Origin: JACDAN01 sp963827705
Lineage (GTDB): Bacteria; Actinomycetota; Thermoleophilia; Gaiellales; Gaiellaceae
DNA length: 64,000 bases
Direction of reading: 5' to 3'
Assembly: GCA_963827705.1 (NCBI GenBank)
Contig: CAWHBN010000017.1
Span: 124,001-188,000, forward strand
The position numbers and the translations under genes are program-made. Positions 37,029-46,159 of the stretch are shown one piece after another (position 1 is the first letter of the stretch; each line of letters opens with the position of its first letter). The notes under the pieces were generated by a model. That model was not told the origin of the DNA, made no database searches, and worked only from the letters and a program-made list of their open reading frames with translations.

Positions 37029-38261
37029 GTGGCACTTCGTCCAACGCGTGCTTTACTTTTCTCGGACGACGTGACGAACTCGCTGCCGACCCAGGCCTCC
37101 CCGACCAGTGCGGGCGCACTCCTGCGCCTGATCCGCGAGGAGGTCGCAGTCACACGGGCGGACCTGGCCCGAGAGACCGGGCTTGCCCGCTCGACTGTCG
37201 CCCAACGGGTCGACGCGCTGCTCGCGCAAGGCCTCGTCTATGAAGCCGGAGGCAGCCCCTCCACCGGCGGTCGTCCCGCAACCGTGCTCGCGTTCAACCG
37301 TGAAGCCGGCGTCGTCCTGGTCGCCGACCTCGGCGCAACGCATGCGCGGGTCGCGGTGAGCGACCTCGTCGGCACGCCGCTGGCCGAGCGCGCATCCGAC
37401 CTGGACATCGCCCTCGGGCCGGAACACGCCCTCGCGTGGGTGGCCGAGCGCTTCACCGAGCTGCTCGACGAGGTCGGGCGGTCGGGCAGCGACGTGAGCG
37501 GGATCGGCGTGGGCGTGCCGGGCCCCGTCGAGTTCGACAGCGGCCGGCCCGTCAATCCGCCGATCATGCCGGGCTGGGACGACTTCCCCATCCCCGAATG
37601 GTTCGCCGGCCGCTACAGCGCCCCGGTCCTCGTCGACAACGACGTCAACATCATGGCCCGCGGCGAGCACCGGATGCACTGGCCGAACACCGAGCATCTG
37701 CTCCTGATCAAGGTGGGTACGGGCATCGGCTGCGGCATCGTGGCCGACGGCCACATCCATCGCGGTGCCCGTGGAGCGGCCGGCGACATCGGCCACATCC
37801 GGGCCACGAGCAGGGAAGACGTCATCTGCCGCTGCGGGAACATCGGCTGCCTGGAGGCGATCGCAGGCGGCCAGGCGCTCGCACAGAGGCTCGCCGAGGC
37901 GGGCGAGGACGCGTCCCAGAGCCGCGACGTTCTCCGCCTCGTCCAGAGCGGCCACGGCGGCGCGATCCGGATGGTGCGTGATGCCGGACGAACGCTCGGC
38001 GAGGTGCTGGCCGGAACGGTGAACTTCTTCAACCCCGCGGTGATCGTCATCGGCGGAGACATCGCCGAGGCTCACGCACAGCTTCTGGCAGGGGTCCGGG
38101 AGGGGATCTTCAGCCGCTCGCTGCCACTCGCGACGCGCGACCTCCGCATCGTTCCGTGCCGCCTCGGCGACCGAGCGGGCGTGATCGGCGCGGCGATCAT
38201 GGTGATCGAGCACGTCCTGTCGCCCGATGCCGTGGACCGCTCGCTCCAACCCGCCGCCTGA
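37029..38261 (+). CDS. ROK-family transcriptional repressor (NagC/XylR type)
   Basis: A protein of up to 410 residues. A winged-helix DNA-binding domain (SAGALLRLIREEVAVTRADL, ETGLARSTVAQRVDALLAQG) precedes a sugar-kinase-like ROK domain. The latter has VLVADLGATHARVAVSDL, the glucose-binding segment VDNDVNIMARGEH, IKVGTGIGCGIV, and the zinc motif CRCGNIGCLEA (about residues 265-275). It probably senses the sugar taken up by the divergent operon. GTG 37029 and GTG 37071 are both possible starts; the latter gives 396 residues and suits the domain start. Confidence 0.88.
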   Translation: MALRPTRALLFSDDVTNSLPTQASPTSAGALLRLIREEVAVTRADLARETGLARSTVAQRVDALLAQGLVYEAGGSPSTGGRPATVLAFNREAGVVLVADLGATHARVAVSDLVGTPLAERASDLDIALGPEHALAWVAERFTELLDEVGRSGSDVSGIGVGVPGPVEFDSGRPVNPPIMPGWDDFPIPEWFAGRYSAPVLVDNDVNIMARGEHRMHWPNTEHLLLIKVGTGIGCGIVADGHIHRGARGAAGDIGHIRATSREDVICRCGNIGCLEAIAGGQALAQRLAEAGEDASQSRDVLRLVQSGHGGAIRMVRDAGRTLGEVLAGTVNFFNPAVIVIGGDIAEAHAQLLAGVREGIFSRSLPLATRDLRIVPCRLGDRAGVIGAAIMVIEHVLSPDAVDRSLQPAA

Positions 38262-38291
38262 GGACGCCGACCTAGCCGAACTCGAACATCT

Positions 38292-39866
38292 TCAGGTCGA
38301 AGCCGGGGCGAACGGCAACTCTACGAAGAATGTCGAGCCGACCCCCTCGGCGGACTCGACCCAGATACTTCCTCCCATACGGCGGACCAGCTCGCGGCAG
38401 ATGTAGAGGCCGAGGCCCGTACCACCGACTGCGTTGATCATCTCCGGAACGCGGTAGAACTTCTCGAAGATTCGTTGCTGCTCGGACTGCGGAATTCCGA
38501 CCCCCTCGTCGCGAACGGCTATGCGAAGACCGTTTTCACGCGGCTCGAGGCGAACCTCTATCCGGCCGCTGCCCGGTGAGTACTTGATCGCGTTGCCGAC
38601 GAGGTTCACGAGCACCTGCCGGAGCTTGTCGCGGTCCGTGGTCACCGGGGCAAGAGTCGGTGGTGCTACGAGCTCCAGCGAGAGTTCCGCGGGGGCATGC
38701 GCGCGCCCCGCCTCGACCGCCCTGCGCGCGAGTTCCGATACGTCGACTTGCTGGCTCGCGAGAATCAGCCGGCCGGACTCGACCTGGCTCGCGAGCAGGA
38801 TGTCGTTGACGAGGTGCGCAAGCCGCTCGGATTGGTCCGAGATGACGGATAGGAGGCGGCGACGCAAATCGTCGGTGAAGACGACGTCCTCGCGCGCGAG
38901 TGTCTGGGCGGCGCCGTGGACCGCCGCGATCGGAGTTCGCAGCTCATGGGAGACAGTGGCAATGAAATCCGTCTTGAGCGCCTCCAACCGCCGCTCCTCC
39001 GTTCGATCGCGAAACGCGTAGACGGTCCCGTCCGCGAAGCTCACCCCGGCGACCGACAGCCAGAGGTCCCGTTCTCCGACCTGGACATGAAGCGTTGCCG
39101 CAGGAACAGTGGACTCTGCCGGGGCGCTCGCAATGGTGAGGACCTCCGCGAGTGATTCCCAGCCGGGCAGCGCGTTCTCTACTGGAAGGCCCAGCACTGC
39201 CTCGGCCGAGATACCCGTTATCGCCTCAGCGGCCGGGTTCCAGAGCTGAACCGTCCCGTTCGCGTCGACGAGAAAGACGCCGTCGGCGACGTAGCCGAGC
39301 ACCAGAGCAGCCTGCCCCCGCTCCTCGGCTTCGCGTCGGGCCGCATGCTCGCGGGCAAAGAGGGCATCGCGCTCCTCCCCGAGGCGAATGCGTTCCAGCG
39401 CATGGCTGATGCTTTCCACGACTGCCTCGAGCAAGGCGACTTCTCCCTCGTCGAAGCGCTCGTCGTAGAGGCGTGCGACGCCGACCACGCCGCGATCGAC
39501 CTTTCCGGCAAACGGCGCCAGAACGAGCTGACGGACCCCGATCGTGAGGGGATCGTCATGGTGCAGATGTATCTCCTCAGACCGAATGACGTGCGCACAG
39601 CTTTCGTCCTCGAGCAGGTCTGCACGCTGGTCGGCCGTGAGGCCGTAGGCGCCAACAAGTGTGCGAACGCCTCCGCCGTGAGGCTCCGTCAGGACGAACG
39701 CGATCTCGGCCTCGAAGGCCTCGCAGAGCTCGGCGGTGAAAAGCTCGCCCAGCTCGGCTTCCGAAGCGGCGCTGTTGACAATCGTGACGATCTGCGCTCG
39801 CCGAGCTGCTTCGACGAAGCGCCGAAGCAGCTCGTCCCGGCGGTCAACCCGATGAACCGAATGCAA
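38292..39866 (-). CDS. Sensor histidine kinase with GAF and PAS domains
   Basis: A cytoplasmic sensor kinase of about 524 residues. Residues about 30-180 form a GAF domain, a PAS domain follows (VADGVFLVDANGTVQLWNPA), then HisKA with the phosphorylated His in FIATVSHELRTPIAAVHG. The ATPase domain has LVNLVGNAIKYSPG, VRDEGVGIP and GGTGLGLYICREL. No membrane span is visible. The start is uncertain: TTG at 39866 overlaps the FIST gene by 23 nt, with no strong ribosome site. No response regulator gene is adjacent. Overlap with FIST suggests one signalling unit. Confidence 0.85.
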   Translation of the reverse strand: MHSVHRVDRRDELLRRFVEAARRAQIVTIVNSAASEAELGELFTAELCEAFEAEIAFVLTEPHGGGVRTLVGAYGLTADQRADLLEDESCAHVIRSEEIHLHHDDPLTIGVRQLVLAPFAGKVDRGVVGVARLYDERFDEGEVALLEAVVESISHALERIRLGEERDALFAREHAARREAEERGQAALVLGYVADGVFLVDANGTVQLWNPAAEAITGISAEAVLGLPVENALPGWESLAEVLTIASAPAESTVPAATLHVQVGERDLWLSVAGVSFADGTVYAFRDRTEERRLEALKTDFIATVSHELRTPIAAVHGAAQTLAREDVVFTDDLRRRLLSVISDQSERLAHLVNDILLASQVESGRLILASQQVDVSELARRAVEAGRAHAPAELSLELVAPPTLAPVTTDRDKLRQVLVNLVGNAIKYSPGSGRIEVRLEPRENGLRIAVRDEGVGIPQSEQQRIFEKFYRVPEMINAVGGTGLGLYICRELVRRMGGSIWVESAEGVGSTFFVELPFAPAST

Positions 39867-41019
39867 CGACGACGAGGCTATAGTTGCGATCTCCTTTCGC
39901 ACCCCGGATCCGGCCGATCTCTCCGCGTGTGTAGGTACCTGCGATTGCGGGCGGAGGATCCCCGACTGACGAGATAATCGACTCGACCTCGCGCGCGGCG
40001 AGCGGATTGCCGAACCGCGCGCTCCTCGCAGCACAGTCGAAGATCAAAACGGCTTCGGCAGGGCCGGAAAGGTGCCCGAGCGCTTCGTCCACTGCGTCCA
40101 CGGCGCTGCGAACGATGGCTTCCGGCTTCTGCTCGCAGACATCGACTGCCGCATTGGCCTCGATGCTCGTTGCGCAGACCAGGCCGCCCCCGGGCATTCG
40201 ACCGCGCACATATCGTGGACGGACATCACCGCGGAGCTCCGGCTGTGCAAGCGGATGCGCCATCGCGATCGCTTCGAAATCGTCGTCACTCAACGGGACG
40301 TCGCTCACGCCAATCTTCTCGAGGTAGACAGCCTCGGCGGGCCGACCGTCGAGTTGGAGCAAGACGCGGCCGTGCGAACGGGTGACGATCGACGGCGTGC
40401 CACGAGGCACACAGCCGTGGGAAATGCCGACACCGATCGGTTGCTGGCTGGCGATGGCGACAGCGACAACGCTTCCCGACAACGGCCGGCCGTCGGCGAA
40501 CTGGGCTCTCGTTTCGCCGCCGGCGGCTCCGCCCGCGAGCGGGATGCGCCCGCCTGCGACTTCGTAGGCCCCGTCGACGATCTCAGCTTGGTCGCCCGAC
40601 TCGGAGTCGACGAAAAGCAGGAGCACGACATGACTTCCCTCGCGATCGACGTCAACCAGCGCTTCGGCCGCGGCAGTGCGCCCGGCGGCGCGCGGGTCGG
40701 CGGAAGGGGCGGTGCCGATTCCGACCGGAACCGAGGCGTCGAACGCGACCGCAGAGCAGCCGCTCTCGATAGCACCGCCGGGCGTGATGACGCCCGTCCC
40801 GGTCATTCCGGCGACGCGTGCTTCTCCCGCGGCCGCGTGAGCCTGCATCGCCGTCTCCTGAGGATCGAGGTCGCCGGTCGGGAAGATCAGGACGAGACCG
40901 GGGTCGCGCCCGAGAGCATCGAGCGCTTCCTCGACGGCGTCGAACGTCGCGCGGACTCCGGTAGCGGCGCCTGCGCCGGCGAGAAGGTCTTGCGTTCGGA
41001 CGAGGCCGGGCGTTGCCAC
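39844..41019 (-). CDS. FIST domain signal-sensing protein
   Basis: A 391-residue protein with FIST_N and FIST_C domains. The N-terminal part has LVLIFPTGDLDPQETAMQA and GMTGTGVITPGGAIE. Then come RIPLAGGAAGGETRAQF, QPIGVGISHGCVPRG and the C-terminal MPGGGLVCATSIEANAAV and VLIFDCAARSARFG. FIST domains are predicted small-ligand (amino acid) sensors linked to signalling proteins. GTG at 41019 lies 8 nt after an AGGAAGG ribosome site. It overlaps the downstream histidine kinase gene, its probable partner. Confidence 0.85.
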   Translation of the reverse strand: MATPGLVRTQDLLAGAGAATGVRATFDAVEEALDALGRDPGLVLIFPTGDLDPQETAMQAHAAAGEARVAGMTGTGVITPGGAIESGCSAVAFDASVPVGIGTAPSADPRAAGRTAAAEALVDVDREGSHVVLLLFVDSESGDQAEIVDGAYEVAGGRIPLAGGAAGGETRAQFADGRPLSGSVVAVAIASQQPIGVGISHGCVPRGTPSIVTRSHGRVLLQLDGRPAEAVYLEKIGVSDVPLSDDDFEAIAMAHPLAQPELRGDVRPRYVRGRMPGGGLVCATSIEANAAVDVCEQKPEAIVRSAVDAVDEALGHLSGPAEAVLIFDCAARSARFGNPLAAREVESIISSVGDPPPAIAGTYTRGEIGRIRGAKGDRNYSLVVVAFGSSG

Positions 41020-41092
41020 AGAAAACACCTTCCTCTCTCTACGGGCCCAGTGGAAAGTTTCTCCTTTCTCGCCGCCCCACAAACCACTGTTT

Positions 41093-41106
41093 GTAACCCG
41101 GGTTAC
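41093..41106. promoter_or_regulatory. 14-bp perfect palindrome GTAACCCGGGTTAC, candidate operator
   Basis: The palindrome sits 74 bp before the FIST start and 26 bp before the divergent secreted-protein gene, in the only intergenic space between them. Perfect symmetry of 14 bp at a divergent promoter is typical of a dimeric regulator site. The cognate regulator is not identified. Confidence 0.5.
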
Positions 41107-41131
41107 GTTTTCTCGCTGATCGGGGACAGCG

Positions 41132-42055
41132 ATGTCAGGAATGCAGCTCAAATCAAGCCTGCGGCTTGCACTTCTCGCGCTCGTGCTCCTCGCGCTCGCG
41201 CAGCCGACCACGGCCGTCGCCGAGGATGCGCCGTTCGTCGGCTGGAGCTCGCTCTTGCCCGGGCTCTCTCTTCCTTACGACGTCGACAGCCCGAACGACT
41301 GCATCGCCGGCCGGGTTCAGTGCGTCGACAAGGTCATCCGCCAGATGACCACGCGGTTCGAGCCGCTCGCATCATCGTGTGACCACGACGCGATCTTCGC
41401 CCTGACCTACCTGCGCGTGACCGAGGAGTACCGACGGACCATCGAAACGCCGTTCTTCGACAACACATCCTTCGTGAATCACGAGGACGTCCTCTTCGCG
41501 CGCTACTACTTCGCCGCCCACGACGCCTGGGCGGCGGGAAGGACTGCGTCTGTCCCGCCTGCGTGGCGAGTCGCGTTCGACGCGGCACGAGATCGTGCCG
41601 TTTCCGCGAACGGCAATCTGCTCCTCGGCATCAACGCACACGTCCAGCGCGACCTCCCGTTCGTCCTTTACAGCGTCGGGCTCGTCACGCCGGACGGCAC
41701 CAGCCGGAAGCCGGACCACGATCGGGTGAATCAGATCCTCAACCGCGTGACCGATGACGTCATTGCGGAGGTCGCCCGCCGCTTCGACCCGACCATCGAC
41801 GACACCAATCTGCCGACGACCCTCGACGATCTCGTGCTCTTCCAGAGCATCGCGAGCTGGCGGGAGACCGCGTGGCGGCATGCAGAGCTCCTCGCCCAGG
41901 CGCGCACCCCGGAAGCGCGCAACGCCGTCGCTCGCGAGATCGAGGACTACGCCGCATCGCAGGCGCGCGGGATCCGGACGGCCACGCAATACATGCCACT
42001 CATGGGCGGGCGCTCGGCGCGCGACGCCTACTGCGCGACCCACTGGGCAAGCTAG
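41132..42055 (+). CDS. Secreted DUF5995 family protein
   Basis: A 307-residue protein with a signal peptide (LALLALVLLALAQPTTAVAE, cleavage near residue 30). The mature part matches the DUF5995 pattern: CDHDAIFALTYLRVTEEYRR, FVNHEDVLFARYYFAAHDAW, LLLGINAHVQRDLPFVLYSV and FDPTIDDTNLPTTLDDLVLF. Conserved His and Asp residues suggest a metal site, but function is unknown. It is followed by a terminator hairpin. Confidence 0.75.
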   Translation: MSGMQLKSSLRLALLALVLLALAQPTTAVAEDAPFVGWSSLLPGLSLPYDVDSPNDCIAGRVQCVDKVIRQMTTRFEPLASSCDHDAIFALTYLRVTEEYRRTIETPFFDNTSFVNHEDVLFARYYFAAHDAWAAGRTASVPPAWRVAFDAARDRAVSANGNLLLGINAHVQRDLPFVLYSVGLVTPDGTSRKPDHDRVNQILNRVTDDVIAEVARRFDPTIDDTNLPTTLDDLVLFQSIASWRETAWRHAELLAQARTPEARNAVAREIEDYAASQARGIRTATQYMPLMGGRSARDAYCATHWAS

Positions 42056-42107
42056 GCGCAGCCGCGCGCCTCAGCACGTAGCCGGGCCTTCCTGCTCGGA
42101 AGAGGCG

Positions 42108-42134
42108 ACCGCCCGAACTCATCGGTCGGGCGGT
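42108..42134 (+). terminator. Hairpin after the DUF5995 gene
   Basis: A perfect 9-bp stem (42108-42116 with 42126-42134) with a 9-nt loop, 53 bp after the stop, followed by a short T-containing stretch. Fits an intrinsic terminator for the plus-strand gene. Confidence 0.55.
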
Positions 42135-42232
42135 GTTGAGGCCGCTGGCATTCGTGTTTGCGACCAGGAGCCGGTGCGACCCGGCCCCGGCCCGGCGGGG
42201 CGGAGATATTTCGTCAGCGAGACTTGAGCGAG

Positions 42233-42856
42233 ATGAGGCTTCCGACGAGTGCGCACACCTCTCGGCCGTGGCGAGTTCATGAGATCACCGAGGACTTCGA
42301 GGTGGAGGACGTGTGGGAGCTGCCGACGCCGGGCGGACCGGACGACCTCGCGCGGCTGGTGCAGTGGTTCACCAGCCGCGGAGATGACGACCTGCCGATC
42401 GTGCTCCGCGCGCTCTTCGCTCTCCGTTGGAAGCTCGGACGAGTGTTCAGGTGGGACAGACCCGGCTCAGGCGTCGGCGAACGCGTGCAATCGCTGCGTG
42501 CGCGGCTACCCGCGGACCTGCTCGAAGCGCCGCGTGGACCGGATGTGCGCACGGTTCCCGGGCGCGCGGACGCGGACGGGCCGGGGGTGTTCAGCTCGCT
42601 CTACCAGACGCACGACGAGTGGGCGGCCGAGCTGTCCAACAGGACCGTGCACGCGGTGATGCACATCGGCTGGATTCCGGATCGCTCCGGCAGTGGCTAC
42701 CACGGACAGATGGCCGTGCTGGTGAAGCCGAACGGGCGGTTCGGCAGGGCGTACATGGCGGCGATCAGGCCGTTCCGGCACGCGCTCGTGTACCCGTTGC
42801 TGCTGCGAGCGATCGGGCGCGGCTGGTCGACACGAGCCGGCGGACGGGCAGCTTAG
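42233..42856 (+). CDS. DUF2867 family protein
   Basis: A 207-residue protein. WRVHEITEDFEVEDVWELPT opens it, followed by RWKLGRVFRWDRPGSGVG, LYQTHDEWAAELSNRTVHAV, and YHGQMAVLVKPNGRFG with AAIRPFRHALVYP near the end, all as in DUF2867 proteins of actinobacteria. The family has an SRPBCC-like character and unknown function. ATG at 42233 follows GAGCGAG. It ends tail to tail with the beta-helix gene, overlapping by 4 nt. Confidence 0.72.
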   Translation: MRLPTSAHTSRPWRVHEITEDFEVEDVWELPTPGGPDDLARLVQWFTSRGDDDLPIVLRALFALRWKLGRVFRWDRPGSGVGERVQSLRARLPADLLEAPRGPDVRTVPGRADADGPGVFSSLYQTHDEWAAELSNRTVHAVMHIGWIPDRSGSGYHGQMAVLVKPNGRFGRAYMAAIRPFRHALVYPLLLRAIGRGWSTRAGGRAA

Positions 42857-44142
42857 GCGCCAGGCGCGCCGTATTCGTACGCCCCGATGTCCGGAGCACC
42901 GCGGCGTCGATGTCCGGTCATGTCGTGGGTGGGGGCGAGTCTGGGGTTCGCCCTGCCGATCAGCCGCCGCGACCGCGAGGTCGGGCGGCCTCGCCGATCG
43001 AGGTGCGCGAAGCCGACCTGATCGGAGCGGGAGCACCTGTGGCCGCGGATGATCACGTTCGAGATCGATCCGCGCGCGCCGAAGCAGACGCGGCCCCACG
43101 TGCGCAGCAGGCCGATGACGTTGTTGACGATCAGGGGCCGCTCGCGCCGTGAATAGCCTCCGTACCGGTACGCGCGGCTGATTCGCAGCGAGCCTGCGTA
43201 GCCGTCGATTCGCTTGAACCCGGTCAGGATCGTGTTGTTGACGACCTCGACGAAGCGCGGCAGCCGATCCGAGCCCTTTGCGCCGACGATGAGCCCCATT
43301 CGCGCCCGATAGCCCGGGACGCGGGGGTCGGTCCCGACGAATACGTTGTTGGCGATCGAGACGTGGTCGATCGGCCCTGTAAGTGACAGCTGGGCGCCGC
43401 CGTACTTGTAGACGCCGAAGTGGTTGCGCTCCACGCGCAGCCAGCTGCCCTTGAACAGCTGGACGAGGTCCTGGTGGCCGCAGCGCACCCGGCCGAGGAG
43501 ACGGAAACGGCAAGGGAGAGCCCGCTCGAAGCGGTTCCGCCTGATCGTCAGGTGCGAGCCGAACCGCCCGTGGATGAAGTCACAGCCGTAGCAGTCATGG
43601 AACCAGTTGTCCTCAACGGTCACGTGCTGCGTGCGCCGGAAGAGCATGAGGCAGTTCGACCACTCGACTGAACGATCCCCGCAATGCGTGAACGTGCTGC
43701 GACGGATCCTGACGTACCGCGACGCCCAGGCAGTCACCGATGCAGAGAGACGCGTTCCCCGCGCGCTGACGACGAGGTCGTTCAGGTCGATGTGCTTGGA
43801 GTGGTTGACCTCGATGACCGCGTGTTGCCTCCGCGGCGAGATCCTCACACCGGAAAGCGACACGAACTTGGTTCGGTCGAACACCAGCCGCTCGATCCGC
43901 ACGCCCGGCTTCCCGATGATCCGCAGCCGGCGGTTGGAGCGCGGGGGCACGACGAGCGCGCGGTAGAACGCGGGGAGCAGCCGGATCGTTCCACCCGACC
44001 TCGCGAGCTTTGAGACCGCGGCCTTGAACTGCTTGTCGTTCCGCACGCGGATCGTCTTGCTCGGCGCGGGCTCGGCCGCCGACGCTGCCGCCAGCATCAC
44101 GACGGCGAGCAAGGCGGACGCCAGTGGCCGAGCCGCGCTCAT
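42853..44142 (-). CDS. Secreted right-handed parallel beta-helix protein
   Basis: A 429-residue exported protein. A signal peptide (residues 1-23, SALLAVVMLAAASAAEP) precedes KTIRVRNDKQFKAAVSKLAR. Successive beta-helix coils follow, such as VSLSGVRISPRRQHAVIEVN, VTVEDNWFHDCYGCDFIHG and VSIANNVFVGTDPRVPG. The C-terminus APDIGAYEYG is common in right-handed beta-helix surface proteins. It may act on or bind polysaccharide. ATG overlaps the AI-2E transporter stop (ATGA), so it is the second gene of a pair. Confidence 0.82.
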   Translation of the reverse strand: MSAARPLASALLAVVMLAAASAAEPAPSKTIRVRNDKQFKAAVSKLARSGGTIRLLPAFYRALVVPPRSNRRLRIIGKPGVRIERLVFDRTKFVSLSGVRISPRRQHAVIEVNHSKHIDLNDLVVSARGTRLSASVTAWASRYVRIRRSTFTHCGDRSVEWSNCLMLFRRTQHVTVEDNWFHDCYGCDFIHGRFGSHLTIRRNRFERALPCRFRLLGRVRCGHQDLVQLFKGSWLRVERNHFGVYKYGGAQLSLTGPIDHVSIANNVFVGTDPRVPGYRARMGLIVGAKGSDRLPRFVEVVNNTILTGFKRIDGYAGSLRISRAYRYGGYSRRERPLIVNNVIGLLRTWGRVCFGARGSISNVIIRGHRCSRSDQVGFAHLDRRGRPTSRSRRLIGRANPRLAPTHDMTGHRRRGAPDIGAYEYGAPGA

Positions 44143-45212
44143 CCGACGCCGCTGGTTGGCGCGCGCAGGGAGCCGACAACGGCGAAGACCACGGCCGTGA
44201 CCGGCACGGCCAGGTAGGCGCCGGCGATGCCGAAGAGCGAGGCGCCGGCGGCGACCGCGAGCAGGATCACTGCGGGGTGCAGGTCGACGGTGCGGCTTTG
44301 GATGATCGGCTGCAGGAAGTTGCCTTCGATGATCTGGACGGCGACGACGAGGGCGAGGGTCGCGAGCCCGAGCTCCCAGCCGCCGTCTGCGAAGGCAACG
44401 AGAGCGGCGACCAGCCCGGAGACGAACGCGCCGACGAAGGGGACGAATGCGCCCATGAAGACGAGCACGGCCAGCGCGAACGCGAGCGGCACTCCCAGGA
44501 TCCAGAGCCCGAGCCCGATCAGCGAGGCATCGATGGCGGCGATGAGCGCCGTTCCACGAACGAAGCCGCCGAGCACGTCCCATGCCCGCCGCCCTGCCCG
44601 GTCGATCGCCGGGCGTGTCTCCGGCGAGAGCAACGTCAGGATCCACGCCCACATCCGCGCGCCGTCGCGCAGCACGAAGTAGAGGATCGCAATCGCGAGC
44701 ACCAGGCCCGTGATCAGGCCGATACCCGCTTGGACGCCCGAAGCCGCATAGCCCGACGCCTCCTGCCACGAATCGCCCAAAGACGACCGCAGATCTTCGG
44801 TCCTGTCGAAGGACAGGTTGAAGGGCTCGGCTTCGAGTCGAGTCGTGATCTCGTCCACGGCCTGGGAGACCGAGTCCCTGAGCTCCTCCCACTGCCCGAC
44901 AACCGACGTCGTCACGATCGCGATCAACCCGGCGACAAACGCGAGCCCGACCAACAGTGCAATCGCGGCGGCCGGGCGCTCGAGCCGCAGACTCCGCAGT
45001 CGCTCCGCGATCGGTGTGAGGGCCGGCGCGACCGTGAGCGCCACCATGATCGGGAGGACGATCACCTGGAGGTACCAGAGCAGCGCGATCAAGCCGAATA
45101 GCGCGGCCCCCACAGCGAGCAGCCGCCATGACCAGTCCGCGGCTTTCGCGAGGTTCGGAGGCACGGGGGGCACGTTCACCGGCCGATCATGCCGCCGCAG
45201 CGACTCGCTCAC
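44139..45212 (-). CDS. AI-2E family transporter (TqsA/PerM-like)
   Basis: A 357-residue membrane protein with about eight spans. Two N-terminal helices, a large extracytoplasmic segment (residues 95-150, VSQAVDEITTRLEAEPFNLS), then LITGLVLAIAILYFVLRDGA and the family segment IIEGNFLQPIIQSRTVDLHP near residue 290. The family exports autoinducer-2 or works as ion antiporters; substrate unknown. Confidence 0.87.
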   Translation of the reverse strand: MSESLRRHDRPVNVPPVPPNLAKAADWSWRLLAVGAALFGLIALLWYLQVIVLPIMVALTVAPALTPIAERLRSLRLERPAAAIALLVGLAFVAGLIAIVTTSVVGQWEELRDSVSQAVDEITTRLEAEPFNLSFDRTEDLRSSLGDSWQEASGYAASGVQAGIGLITGLVLAIAILYFVLRDGARMWAWILTLLSPETRPAIDRAGRRAWDVLGGFVRGTALIAAIDASLIGLGLWILGVPLAFALAVLVFMGAFVPFVGAFVSGLVAALVAFADGGWELGLATLALVVAVQIIEGNFLQPIIQSRTVDLHPAVILLAVAAGASLFGIAGAYLAVPVTAVVFAVVGSLRAPTSGVG

Positions 45213-45288
45213 CGGTCGAGGCGACCGGGCAGCGCCGCTTTCCCGCTGAATTCGAGCGGCCTACGTCTTGTTCAGCGCACGTACGTGG

Positions 45289-46026
45289 TTAGTCCGGGTA
45301 CTCGTCCTTGCGCCAGGCGCGGGGCTCCTCGGGTTCAGGCTTCGGCGTTCGCTGGATCAGGAACGAGCTGTACGGGGCGACGAACGGATCGGGCGCCGAC
45401 ACGGTGTAGGTGTGGTACACGGTTCCGTTGTCGCGCGCGAAGGCGATGAAGCTCGGATTCTCGCGCATGCCGTCCTCGAGCTTTGCTCCGACCTGCCTCC
45501 CCCAGTCTTCGAGCCACTCGGGGGGGTTTTCGAGCGTTTCCTTGACCTCGGGGATCTCCTGCGCCTGCTCGGGCGTGAGGGCAAGCCCGAAGTCGAAGGG
45601 GAAATCCGTCCCGTTGGTCGAGACGTAGGGAAACTCCCAGCCCATCCGCTCCTTGTAGGCGATGAGCCGGTCGATCGGTGCACGCGAGAAGCAGATCACT
45701 GTCACGTCGCGGTGGTTCAGATGCACGAGCGTGGCGCCGAGCTCATCCCCGACCATCGAGCAGCCCGGACAGGCGCCGAGCTCGTAATCGGGGCCGAACA
45801 TGATGTTGTAGGCGAGAAGCTGCGAGCGCCCGTCGAAGAGCTCGGCGAGCGTCTTCTTCCCTTCCTCGGTGTCGAACTCGTACTCCTTCTCCACGGGAAC
45901 CCAGGGAAGCTGACGTCGCTGCTCGGTCACCTTCTGGTCGAGCTCGGCCTGCTCGCCCTCGAGCTTCGCAAGCTCGTCGCGAGCCGCCTGCCATTCCTCG
46001 CGGGTTCCGATCTTTTGCTCGGGCAT
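45289..46026 (-). CDS. DUF899 thioredoxin-like family protein
   Basis: A 245-residue protein matching DUF899: RRQLPWVPVEKEYEFDTEEG, LLAYNIMFGPDYELGACPGC (the CPGC motif near residue 90), FSRAPIDRLIAYKERMGWEF, YVSTNGTDFPFDFG and VYHTYTVSAPDP. The CPGC pair sits where thioredoxin-fold proteins hold their active cysteines, but activity is unproven. Start ATG 46026 has a good AAGGAGG ribosome site. Confidence 0.82.
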   Translation of the reverse strand: MPEQKIGTREEWQAARDELAKLEGEQAELDQKVTEQRRQLPWVPVEKEYEFDTEEGKKTLAELFDGRSQLLAYNIMFGPDYELGACPGCSMVGDELGATLVHLNHRDVTVICFSRAPIDRLIAYKERMGWEFPYVSTNGTDFPFDFGLALTPEQAQEIPEVKETLENPPEWLEDWGRQVGAKLEDGMRENPSFIAFARDNGTVYHTYTVSAPDPFVAPYSSFLIQRTPKPEPEEPRAWRKDEYPD

Positions 46027-46159
46027 CGTGGCGCCTCCTTCTGGCCGTTTCGTCACGTCAGCGTAGGCGGCTCCTGGATTCCTCGGCGACCGCCTATCGC
46101 GATCGGTAGTTATGACTGTCGCGTCGCACCGAACTCATCGGGCGCGCAACTGACGACCC

